Assembly: GCA_900315055.1 (NCBI GenBank)
Contig: OMXP01000013.1
Span: forward strand, 1 to 53,254
DNA from: an uncultured Lachnospiraceae bacterium
GTDB lineage: Bacteria > Bacillota > Clostridia > Lachnospirales > Lachnospiraceae
DNA length: 53,254 nt
Reading direction: 5' to 3'
Of the stretch, positions 33,908 through 40,887 are shown piece by piece (the stretch's first letter is position 1; the number at the start of each line of letters is the position of its first letter). Under the pieces are notes generated by a model. The model ran no database searches and was not told where the DNA came from. It saw nothing but the letters and a program-made list of their open reading frames with translations. A program made the translations under genes and the position numbers.

Positions 33908-34945
33908 ATGGAAACAGACAACAGACCTCTTGTCAGCGTCGTGGTGCCCGTGTACAACGCGGAAGGATTCCTTAAGGACACGGTGCAGACGATTGAGGAA
34001 CAGACACTGAAAAATCTCGAGATCCTTCTTGTGGACGACGGATCGAAGGACGAATCCCTGCGAATCTGCCGGGAACTTGCAAAGGAAGACGTGAGGATCA
34101 AAGTCTTCCACAAGGAAAACGGAGGCGCGGCGAGCGCCAGAAACCTCGGGATCCGGAACGCCAGAGGCTCCTTTATCGGCTTTGTCGACTCGGACGACAG
34201 GATTGAAAAGACGATGTATGAGGACCTCCTTCGGGGCGCGAAGGTCATGGAAGATGAGGGAAAGGAGAACTTCATCGTCCAGATCGGACGGCGGGAGGTG
34301 AACGAGAAGGGAGAGGCTCTCCCCGATGTCGTGATCCCGCCGGTTGAGGATACCTTTGTCCCTGCCATCTCCTTTGCGGAAAGTCTTCTTCTCTATACGG
34401 GAGATGCTTCGTTCTGCACATCCCTTGTTCCTGCAGGCTACATGAAGCAGCATCTCTTCCCGGAGGGCATCACCGGGGAGGATTTCCGGCTTCTCATGGA
34501 GATGGTGGATACGATGGACGGGGTCTACAGGCTAAGTGCCCGCGGATACACGGTGGTCCACCGGAAGGGATCCGTGACAAGAAGGCAGGCAGGCTCCTTT
34601 TCGAGGGTCTACCGGGACATCATCGTCCATGCGGACTTTGTGGAGCAGGAGATGGTCCGGAAATACCCGGAGCTGCAGGCTTCGGCGCTTCGCTTCGGGC
34701 TCTATGAGAGACTCGACTACATGCTCCACGTGCCGGTAAAGGACATGAACAGGGGCAATGCCTTCTACACGCAGGTTGTCGCCTACCTTCGGAAGAACTT
34801 CTTTAAGATGCTCTCCTGTGAGAATCTCACCGCAAAGAACAAGGGTTATCTCGTTCTCCTGACCCTGCACCCGAGACTTACGAGAAAGGTCCACTGGGCA
34901 CTCCGGGGAAAGAAGATCCTGAAGGAAGAGGCGGCGAGCAGGTAG
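33908..34945 (+). CDS. GT2 glycosyltransferase, last gene of the EPS locus
   Basis: A 345-residue family 2 enzyme. The GT-A domain has VSVVVPVYNAEGFLKDTVQTIEEQTLKNLEILLVDDGSKDESLRICREL, KENGGAASARNLGIRNARGSFIGFVDSDDRIE with the canonical D-S-D-D metal site, then a less conserved C-terminal half with basic ends (RKVHWALRGKKILKEE). It starts one base after the previous stop. About 170 bases without a recognisable terminator follow before ilvE, and no flippase gene follows. Confidence 0.93.
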   Translation: METDNRPLVSVVVPVYNAEGFLKDTVQTIEEQTLKNLEILLVDDGSKDESLRICRELAKEDVRIKVFHKENGGAASARNLGIRNARGSFIGFVDSDDRIEKTMYEDLLRGAKVMEDEGKENFIVQIGRREVNEKGEALPDVVIPPVEDTFVPAISFAESLLLYTGDASFCTSLVPAGYMKQHLFPEGITGEDFRLLMEMVDTMDGVYRLSARGYTVVHRKGSVTRRQAGSFSRVYRDIIVHADFVEQEMVRKYPELQASALRFGLYERLDYMLHVPVKDMNRGNAFYTQVVAYLRKNFFKMLSCENLTAKNKGYLVLLTLHPRLTRKVHWALRGKKILKEEAASR

Positions 34946-35037
34946 AGGTATAGGAAAATCAGCAAAAAGGCGGTCGGACCTTATGGAAAGGACACCTGTT
35001 CTGTCACTTTACTGTGGTAAAACGGAAACAGCCGATT

Positions 35038-35043
35038 TATAAT
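35038..35043 (+). promoter_or_regulatory. -10 element upstream of ilvE
   Basis: A perfect TATAAT lies in the 171-bp gap between the EPS locus and ilvE. No good -35 stands 16-18 bases upstream. No T-box or leucine leader is recognisable in the gap. Confidence 0.5.
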
Positions 35044-35116
35044 AGAAAACCGAAATGTGCGGGAAACAACGTCAGGCTGCTTCCGGCAGGAAACAAGTTT
35101 CGGAGGTATCAAAGCA

Positions 35117-36154
35117 ATGGAGAAGAAAAATCTGGACTGGGCCAACCTCGGCTTCGCTTATCAGAAGACCGACAAGCGCTTCGTCGCCAACTACACCAAA
35201 GCAAGTGGCAAGTGGGACGATGGTGCACTGACTGACGATGACAAGATCGTCATGAGCGAGTGCGCCGGCGTACTGCAGTATTCTCAGTCCGTATTCGAAG
35301 GCCTGAAGGCGTACACGACAAAGGACGGACACATCGTCTGCTTCCGCCCGGATCTGAACGCACAGAGAATGTATGATTCCGCAAAGCGTCTGGAGATGCC
35401 GCCGTTCCCGGTCGACCGCTTCGTGCAGGCCGTCAAGGACGTCGTCAAGGCAGATGATGCCTGGGTTCCGCCCTATGGCACCGGTGCAACCCTGTATATC
35501 CGTCCGTACATGTTCGGCATCAGCCCGGTCATCGGCGTCAAGCCCGCAGATGACTATCAGTTCCGCATTCTGACCACCCCTGTCGGACCCTACTTCAAGG
35601 GCGGCGCAAAGCCGATCTACGTGAGAGTTTCCGACTACGACCGTGCGGCACCGCACGGCACCGGCAACATCAAGGCCGGCCTGAACTATGCCATGAGCCT
35701 GCATGCGATCGTCAAGGCGCATCAGGAGGGCTTTGCCGAGAACATCTATCTGGATGCCGCAACCAGAACCAAGGTTGAGGAGACCGGCGGCGCCAACATC
35801 CTGTTCGTCGACCGCGACGGCAAGCTGGTGGTTCCGAAGTCCGATTCGATCCTGCCGTCCATCACGAGACGTTCTCTTGTCTATGTCGCCGAGCATTACC
35901 TTGGCCTGACCGTCGATGAGAGACCGGTCTACTGGAAGGAAGTCCTGGACAACGACTTCGTCGAGTGCGGCCTGTGCGGCACTGCTGCCGTCATCAGCCC
36001 GATCGGCAAGATCAATGACCATGGCAAGGACATCGAGTTCGAGTCCGGCATGGAGAAGATGGGCCCTGTCATGACCAAGCTTCGCGAGACCCTGCTTGGC
36101 ATCCAGGAGGGCGAGATCGAGGCACCGGAAGGCTGGATCTGCCACATCGAGTGA
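35117..36154 (+). CDS. ilvE: Branched-chain amino acid aminotransferase
   Basis: A 345-residue class IV PLP aminotransferase of the longer (plant/animal/BAT2-like) type, interconverting leucine, isoleucine and valine with their 2-oxoacids using glutamate/2-oxoglutarate. Seen: QYSQSVFEGLKAYTTKDGHIVCFRPDLNAQRM, LYIRPYMFG, the PLP-binding Lys186 in GTGNIKAGLNYA, then AENIYLDAATRTKVEETGGANILFV, SITRRSLVYVAEHY and ECGLCGTAAVISPIG. The start at 35117 has GGAGG ten bases upstream and gives the family length. It is monocistronic as far as can be seen. Confidence 0.96.
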   Translation: MEKKNLDWANLGFAYQKTDKRFVANYTKASGKWDDGALTDDDKIVMSECAGVLQYSQSVFEGLKAYTTKDGHIVCFRPDLNAQRMYDSAKRLEMPPFPVDRFVQAVKDVVKADDAWVPPYGTGATLYIRPYMFGISPVIGVKPADDYQFRILTTPVGPYFKGGAKPIYVRVSDYDRAAPHGTGNIKAGLNYAMSLHAIVKAHQEGFAENIYLDAATRTKVEETGGANILFVDRDGKLVVPKSDSILPSITRRSLVYVAEHYLGLTVDERPVYWKEVLDNDFVECGLCGTAAVISPIGKINDHGKDIEFESGMEKMGPVMTKLRETLLGIQEGEIEAPEGWICHIE

Positions 36155-36263
36155 TCAAAGCGCTGACAGTACAGCGTAACGGACTTTTTTGGTCGAAAGC
36201 CTGTGGGAATCTGCGGTATGATAGTACTGCAGGTTCCCTTTTTGTTTTTCTGGAGGTGCGCAA

Positions 36264-37025
36264 ATGGTAAAGGACAATGCGAAGGTTCAGGAGCTCAACG
36301 AGATCATCAAAGAAAGCGACAATGTCGTCTTCTTCGGCGGCGCGGGGGTGTCGACCGAGAGCGGAATCCCGGATTTCAGGTCTCAGGACGGGCTCTATCA
36401 TCAGCAGTACCGGTATCCGCCGGAGACGATCTTAAGTCACACGTTCTATGAGGAGAATCCGAAGGAGTTCTTTAGGTTTTACTTCAACAAGATCCTCGTC
36501 CCGGGGCAGAAGGCGCGGCCAAACAAGGCGCACAAAAAGCTTGCCCAGTGGGAGAAGGAGGGGAAGCTTAAAGCCGTGGTCACCCAGAATATCGACGGCC
36601 TGCATCAGGCGGCAGGAAGCAAAACGGTCTATGAGCTCCACGGGAGCGTTCTTCGAAACTACTGCGAGGACTGCCATGCCTTCTACGACGAGAAGTACAT
36701 GCTCACGTTCTGCGATCCGAAGGATCCGGAGAACATCCAAATCCCGGTCTGCGAGAAGTGCGGCGGCAGGGTAAAGCCCGATGTCGTCCTCTACGAGGAG
36801 GGCCTCGACATGGACGTCGTCAACGGGGCAGTCCGGGCGATCGCGCAGGCGGACGTTCTCATCATCGGCGGCACGAGCCTTGTGGTGTACCCGGCGGCGG
36901 GACTTATCGATTACTTCCGGGGCAGAAAGCTTGTTCTCATCAACAAGTCCGCGACGAGCCGGGATTCACAGGCGGACCTTGTGATCGACGACAGCATCGG
37001 CGAAGTGCTCGATGCCTGCGACTGA
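36264..37025 (+). CDS. NAD-dependent protein deacylase, SIR2 family
   Basis: A 253-residue sirtuin that removes acyl groups from lysine side chains using NAD. The NAD site GAGVSTESGIPDFRS (~residues 26-40), the TQNIDGLHQ motif, the catalytic His in YELHGSVLRNYC, a four-Cys zinc site (CEDC and CEKC), and the late GGTSLVVYPAAGL and LINKS segments are all intact. A -10-like TATGAT at 36217-36222 may belong to its promoter. Ribosome site TGGAGG. The carboxylesterase gene follows 10 bases later, suggesting co-transcription. Confidence 0.95.
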   Translation: MVKDNAKVQELNEIIKESDNVVFFGGAGVSTESGIPDFRSQDGLYHQQYRYPPETILSHTFYEENPKEFFRFYFNKILVPGQKARPNKAHKKLAQWEKEGKLKAVVTQNIDGLHQAAGSKTVYELHGSVLRNYCEDCHAFYDEKYMLTFCDPKDPENIQIPVCEKCGGRVKPDVVLYEEGLDMDVVNGAVRAIAQADVLIIGGTSLVVYPAAGLIDYFRGRKLVLINKSATSRDSQADLVIDDSIGEVLDACD

Positions 37026-37035
37026 AGGAGGGTGC

Positions 37036-38592
37036 ATGGAACAGACCTTTCGCCACGGCGGCGATGCGGCAAGGGTGGAGCTCTCAGAGGGCGTTGTCCG
37101 GGGCTTTGAGCTTGACGGGATCTCGATCTTCAAGGGGATTCCCTACGGGAAGGCAAAGCGCTTCCATCAGCCGGAGAAGGCAGATCCCTGGAGCGGGGAA
37201 TATGATGCGACATCCTACGGGTACGTCTGCCCGCTCCTTCGGGTGGACAGACCCAGGGGAGAGCTCCTGGTGCCGCACCGCATGTGGCCGATGGACGAGG
37301 ACTGCCTGAACCTCAACATCTGGACGCCGGGACTCGACGACAGGAAGAGACCGGTGCTCTTCTGGATCCACGGAGGCGGCTACTTTGGCGGCTCGTCGAT
37401 CGAGCAGGTGGCCTATGACGGGCAGGCGATGGCAAAGTACGGCGATGTCGTCGTGGTGAGCGTGAACCACCGGCTGAACGTCCTGGGGTATCTCGATGTC
37501 TCCTCGTTCGGACCGGAGTACAAAAACAGCGCAAACGCCGGAAACGCGGACCTTGTCCTTGCTCTGATGTGGGTTCGGGATCACATCGAAGCTTTTGGCG
37601 GAGATCCCGGGAATGTCACCCTGTTCGGGCAGTCGGGCGGCGGAATGAAGATCACAAACCTTCTGCAGACGCCTGCGGCGGACGGCCTCTACCATAAGGT
37701 CCTGAACATGTCCGGCATCTTCCCGCGTGAGGTTTCCGGGGACAGCAAGGGCTCTCAGAGAGAGCTCGTCCTTGCCATGATGAAGCGCCTGAAGATCCGG
37801 AAGATCAGGGACCTCGAGACGGTGCCCTATGCATCCCTTGCCGCGGCCTACAATGCGCTCTCGCCTCTTGCAGCCCGCATGGGACACGGGATCGGCGGGA
37901 CGCCGGAAAAGAATGACTGGTACCTCGGGGATCCCATGGAGAACGGCTTCCGGAAGGAGACGATCGGCATTCCGATGATCGTGACCTCCGTCTTTGCCGA
38001 GTTCTCGGGCTTCATGCCCTTTGACAATGCGCTTCGGACTGCGCCGGAAAAGGAGCAGAAGGAAGCGGTCGAAAAAGCCATCGGGAAGGAGAACGCAGAA
38101 AAGCTCCTGCCTCTCTTTCAGGAGGCGTACCCCGGGCGGCCTCTTGCCGATGTCCTGACCCTCGACTACACCGTGCGGCAGCCGCTTCTGTCCTACGCGG
38201 CAGAGAGGGCGGCACAGGGCGGAAAGGTCTGGACCGCACTCTTCAACCTCGATCAGCCGGTGGACGGCGGCAAGGCGCCCTGGCACTGCGCGGACATTCC
38301 GTATGTCTTCCACAACACGCATCTTGTCCCCTCGACGCAGATGCCGGGGGTGACGGAGAAGGTGGAAGGCCAGATCTTCGGGGCACTGATGAACTTTGCA
38401 AGGCACGGCGATCCGAACGGAGGGGATCTTCCCCGGTGGGATCCTGCAGAGAGCACAAAAGACAACACGATGGTGTTCGGGAAGGAGCCTGAGGTCCGGG
38501 ACAGCTTTGACCGGGAGCTTCTTCCCATGGCCAGGACAGCGGTGGCGCCCTATGCGGCACGGCTTGCGGAGGGCATGCAGATCCAGCACTGA
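37036..38592 (+). CDS. Type-B carboxylesterase family protein
   Basis: A 518-residue alpha/beta hydrolase of the carboxylesterase/PnbA type. The oxyanion-hole motif HGGG is at 112-115 (FWIHGGGYFGG), preceded by DEDCLNLNIWTP. The nucleophile elbow is GQSGGG with Ser200, where most relatives have GESAGG, so Glu-to-Gln and Ala-to-Gly changes are seen. The catalytic His is probably in WHCADIPYVF near residue 415. No signal peptide, so cytosolic; the ester substrate is unknown. The start at 37036 has GAAGGAGGG upstream. Followed by 160 bases holding the rpsF promoter and leader. Confidence 0.92.
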   Translation: MEQTFRHGGDAARVELSEGVVRGFELDGISIFKGIPYGKAKRFHQPEKADPWSGEYDATSYGYVCPLLRVDRPRGELLVPHRMWPMDEDCLNLNIWTPGLDDRKRPVLFWIHGGGYFGGSSIEQVAYDGQAMAKYGDVVVVSVNHRLNVLGYLDVSSFGPEYKNSANAGNADLVLALMWVRDHIEAFGGDPGNVTLFGQSGGGMKITNLLQTPAADGLYHKVLNMSGIFPREVSGDSKGSQRELVLAMMKRLKIRKIRDLETVPYASLAAAYNALSPLAARMGHGIGGTPEKNDWYLGDPMENGFRKETIGIPMIVTSVFAEFSGFMPFDNALRTAPEKEQKEAVEKAIGKENAEKLLPLFQEAYPGRPLADVLTLDYTVRQPLLSYAAERAAQGGKVWTALFNLDQPVDGGKAPWHCADIPYVFHNTHLVPSTQMPGVTEKVEGQIFGALMNFARHGDPNGGDLPRWDPAESTKDNTMVFGKEPEVRDSFDRELLPMARTAVAPYAARLAEGMQIQH

Positions 38593-38610
38593 AAGTTTCC
38601 AAAAAAACAG

Positions 38611-38640
38611 TTGAACCTTTGATGTCTCGTGTGCTACTAT
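38611..38640 (+). promoter_or_regulatory. Promoter candidate of the rpsF-ssb-rpsR operon
   Basis: TTGAAC (38611-38616) and TACTAT (38635-38640) are 18 bases apart, about 115 bases upstream of rpsF, leaving a structured leader. Confidence 0.6.
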
Positions 38641-38645
38641 TAACA

Positions 38646-38727
38646 CCCGTGGGGTCAGAGCCCCTTTGCACCCTGTCTGCCAGCAGAGCGCAATAAAATC
38701 CATCCTTGCTCGCGTCAGATCGCGGGC
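38646..38727 (+). promoter_or_regulatory. rpsF leader with two TCAGA-loop hairpins (candidate S6:S18 autoregulatory element)
   Basis: Two hairpins with near-identical loops lie in the leader: GGGG-TCAGAG-CCCC (38651-38664) and GCTCGCG-TCAGAT-CGCGGGC (38708-38727). Leaders of rpsF operons are known to carry an RNA motif bound by the S6:S18 complex. I cannot confirm that consensus here; the first hairpin is preceded by C-C-C-G. Confidence 0.4.
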
Positions 38728-38754
38728 CAAGAGACCAGAAGGAGGTAAGAGCAC

Positions 38755-39045
38755 ATGAGCAAATACGAGTTAGCCGTTGTTGTGAATGCGCAGATTGACG
38801 ATGATGCAAGAACAGCAGTTGTAGACAATTGCAAGGCGCTCGTCGAGAGATTCGGCGGCAAGATCGCAAATGTCGATGACTGGGGCAAGAAGAAGCTTGC
38901 CTATGAGATCCAGAAGATGGATGAAGCCTACTACTACTTCATTCAGTTCGAAGCGGAAGGTTCTGCAATCGCCGAGATTGAGAACCGCATGCGCATCATG
39001 GATAATGTCCTCAGATATCTGTGTGTGAAGCAGGACGAAGCATAA
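38755..39045 (+). CDS. rpsF: 30S ribosomal protein S6
   Basis: A 96-residue ribosomal protein of the small-subunit platform, partner of S18. Typical sequence: MSKYELAVVVNAQIDDDARTAVVDNCKALVERFGGKI, then WGKKKLAYEIQKMDEAYYYFIQFEA and NRMRIMDNVLRYLCVK. Ribosome site AGGAGGTAAGAGC. First gene of the conserved rpsF-ssb-rpsR operon. The C-terminus is short without the acidic extension found in some species. Confidence 0.98.
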   Translation: MSKYELAVVVNAQIDDDARTAVVDNCKALVERFGGKIANVDDWGKKKLAYEIQKMDEAYYYFIQFEAEGSAIAEIENRMRIMDNVLRYLCVKQDEA

Positions 39046-39061
39046 CAGAAAGTAGGATACT

Positions 39062-39565
39062 ATGAACAAAGTTGTCCTGATGGGACGTTTGACGAGGGAT
39101 CCCGACGTGCGTTATTCGCAGGGGGATAACTCGATGGCAATCGCCAGATTTACGGTGGCATGCGACCGGAGACGGAGCAGCCGCCAGGGTGCAAATGAGC
39201 AGCAGACGGCAGATTTCATTTCCTGCAAGGCCTTCGGAAAGACGGGCGAGTTCGTCGAGAAGTACCTGCACAAGGGAACCAAGATCTGCCTGAGCGGACG
39301 CATTGAGACCGGCAGTTATACCAACCGCGACGGTGTGAAGGTCTATACGACCGAAGTTGTTGCGGATGATATCGAGTTTGCGGAGTCGAAGAACGCACAG
39401 TCCTCCGGCCCCGACTACAGCAGCTACCAGGGTGGCAGTAATGGCAGCAGCTATGGCGGCTCCCGCAGCAGTGCGGCGGCACCGGAGAGCGAACCTTCCG
39501 GAGAGCCGGACGGCGGATTCATGAATATCCCCGACGGCATCGAGGAGGAGCTTCCCTTCAAGTGA
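39062..39565 (+). CDS. ssb: Single-stranded DNA-binding protein
   Basis: A 167-residue SSB protecting single-stranded DNA in replication and repair. The OB fold covers residues 1-110 (MNKVVLMGRLTRDPDVRYSQGDNSMAIARFTVACDRR, ISCKAFGKTGEFVEKYLHKGTKICLSGRIETGSYTNRDG). It is followed by a Ser/Gly-rich flexible linker and the acidic protein-interaction tail ending EELPFK; SSB tails usually end in xxDDxPF, so the extra Lys after Phe is slightly unusual. Lies 16 bases after rpsF. Confidence 0.98.
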   Translation: MNKVVLMGRLTRDPDVRYSQGDNSMAIARFTVACDRRRSSRQGANEQQTADFISCKAFGKTGEFVEKYLHKGTKICLSGRIETGSYTNRDGVKVYTTEVVADDIEFAESKNAQSSGPDYSSYQGGSNGSSYGGSRSSAAAPESEPSGEPDGGFMNIPDGIEEELPFK

Positions 39566-39615
39566 TCTGTCTTTGAACGTTTCTGATCGGACCGTTTGAT
39601 TTGTTGGAGGCAATC

Positions 39616-39876
39616 ATGGCTTACACGAAGACGGAGGGCACGGACAAGCCCTACAGAAGAAAGAATAACTTCCACAGAAAGAAGAAGGTCTGTGTGTTCT
39701 GTGGCAAGGAGACCATCGATTACAAGGATGCTGCAAAGCTTCGCAAGTACATCTCCGAGGGAGGAAAGATCCTTCCCAGAAGAATTACCGGTACCTGCGC
39801 GACACATCAGCGTGAGCTGACCACGGCCATCAAGAGAGCAAGACATCTTGCAATCCTGCCGTACAGCGAGAAGTAA
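39616..39876 (+). CDS. rpsR: 30S ribosomal protein S18, zinc-ligand type
   Basis: An 86-residue ribosomal protein. The start at 39616 has TTGGAGG upstream. The sequence has basic residues, then [59 protein letters not shown]. The C-x-x-C near the start plus later Cys and His suggest the zinc-binding (C+) S18 form. Last gene of the operon; a bidirectional-looking terminator follows 30 bases later. Confidence 0.98.
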   Translation: MAYTKTEGTDKPYRRKNNFHRKKKVCVFCGKETIDYKDAAKLRKYISEGGKILPRRITGTCATHQRELTTAIKRARHLAILPYSEK

Positions 39877-39906
39877 TCAGGGCTGACGTTTCTGATTCGG
39901 AACAGT

Positions 39907-39943
39907 AAAAAAGACTTCGACACTTCGGTGCCGGAGTCTTTTT
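39907..39943 (+). terminator. Intrinsic terminator of the rpsF-ssb-rpsR operon
   Basis: AAAAAGACTTCG-CAC with a TTCG loop pairs with GTG-CGGAGTCTTTTT (one G-U and small mismatches), with T-rich 3' end at 39943. The A-run on the 5' side would also make it work on the other strand. Confidence 0.88.
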
Positions 39944-39981
39944 GCATGGTTGGGAAAATGGCGGGAACCATACCGCAAAGA

Positions 39982-40026
39982 AAAGCAGCAGCGGGAAGAG
40001 GAGGAGTCTCTTCCCGCTGCTGCTTT
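39982..40026 (-). terminator. Terminator of the flavodoxin-like gene (19-bp perfect stem)
   Basis: AAAGCAGCAGCGGGAAGAG (39982-40000), a 7-base loop, and its exact reverse complement (40008-40026). On the minus strand the stem ends in CTTTTCTTT. It lies 24 bases beyond the stop of the minus-strand gene at 40050. Confidence 0.9.
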
Positions 40027-40049
40027 CATCTCTGAAAAAACGTGAATCT

Positions 40050-40619
40050 TTATGCGAGGATCCAGTCGGCGATTTCGTCCGCTGCCTTCAGGTCTTCCGG
40101 CTTGTCCATGATGCTGCCGGGGACGTTCGCATCGCCTGCGACATGGCACTTATAGTCGGTGAAGCCTGCCGTTGCAAAGCTCTTCAGGTTCGTCTCGACC
40201 ATCTTCGTGTAGACATCGACCGGACCAAAGCCTGCGCAGAAGAAACCGGCGAGCTTCTTGTCCTTTCTCGTTGCCATGGAGAAATCAGGCTGTGTGAAGT
40301 CCATGAAGGAGTAGGTTCTGTCGAGGAAGGCCTTGAGCTGTGCCGGGAACTGATCCCAGTGGACGGGGGAGAGGATGATCATGCCGTCACAGGAGTCGAT
40401 CTCCGGGATCAGAGCGGTGAAGTCATCTTTCTGAATGCAGTTCGGCGTGTGCTGTCTCTTGCACGCGTCGCAGGCAAGACATGCGTTTACCTTCTGGTTT
40501 GCGGTCTCGAGCGTCTTCACCTCGGCCTTTCCCTCGAGCTTTTTCTTCAGATAGTCCTCGAGTGCGAAGGAGTTGCCCCTTCTGCGGTTGCTTGCATTGA
40601 CGATCAGAATCTTTTTCAT
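40050..40619 (-). CDS. Flavodoxin-fold NADPH-dependent FMN reductase family protein
   Basis: A 189-residue flavoprotein-like enzyme. It opens with KKILIVNASNRRRGNSFALEDYLKKKLEG, where N-A-S-N-R-R-x-G-N-S forms the FMN phosphate loop. A cysteine-rich segment CLACDACKRQHTPNCIQKDDF may bind an iron-sulfur cluster, as in iron-sulfur flavoproteins, though spacing is compact. LSPVHWDQFPAQLKAFLDRT is the conserved flavin loop. Likely an FMN-dependent oxidoreductase; electron partners unknown. The gene has its own near-consensus promoter and operator (separate entries) and a strong terminator. Confidence 0.9.
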   Translation of the reverse strand: MKKILIVNASNRRRGNSFALEDYLKKKLEGKAEVKTLETANQKVNACLACDACKRQHTPNCIQKDDFTALIPEIDSCDGMIILSPVHWDQFPAQLKAFLDRTYSFMDFTQPDFSMATRKDKKLAGFFCAGFGPVDVYTKMVETNLKSFATAGFTDYKCHVAGDANVPGSIMDKPEDLKAADEIADWILA

Positions 40620-40650
40620 GTTGTTTCCCCTTTCCGGAATGCTCTGTAAA

Positions 40651-40669
40651 TGTAAGTGAACTACTTACA
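40651..40669. promoter_or_regulatory. Perfect 7-bp dyad operator candidate of the flavodoxin-like gene
   Basis: TGTAAGT-GAACT-ACTTACA. It lies between the -10 element and the start codon of the minus-strand gene, covering about +6 to +24 of the transcript, a position where a bound repressor would block elongation or clearance. Confidence 0.8.
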
Positions 40670-40681
40670 ACTCATGCTTGA

Positions 40682-40710
40682 ATCATAACAGGGATCCCGC
40701 ACGATGTCAA
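40682..40710 (-). promoter_or_regulatory. Near-consensus sigma-A promoter of the flavodoxin-like gene
   Basis: On the minus strand, TTGACA (complement of 40705-40710) and TATGAT (complement of 40682-40687) are 17 bases apart. This is the closest match to consensus in the window. Confidence 0.9.
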
Positions 40711-40836
40711 TATTTTAGTTACATCAAATATAGGGATTTTGTTGGATGATGGAGAGGTGCTGATCGGGGAACTTTCGGGACTTCAGTGGCTGATTTTTCG
40801 GGCATTTCGGCCGGGGTGCAAGCTTTTTCCAAATAT

Positions 40837-40844
40837 GCTACAAT
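40837..40844 (+). promoter_or_regulatory. Extended -10 promoter of gdpP
   Basis: TGC-TACAAT, an extended -10 element, with a weak GTGCAA at 40816-40821 in the -35 position (17-base spacing). Start codon at 40888. Confidence 0.55.
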
Positions 40845-40887
40845 AACTCCAAATACTATTTCAGCCTTCAGGAAAGGGCCTGCTACT

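Noticed and set aside
31309..34368. A 1019-codon open frame on the minus strand across three glycosyltransferase genes
   Set aside because: It has no family features and spans several intact plus-strand genes with overlapping start/stop signals. It is open because of the GC-rich codon bias of the sense genes.
34946..35116. T-box or leader peptide upstream of ilvE
   Set aside because: No T-box consensus, no specifier stem and no run of branched-chain codons in a short ORF.
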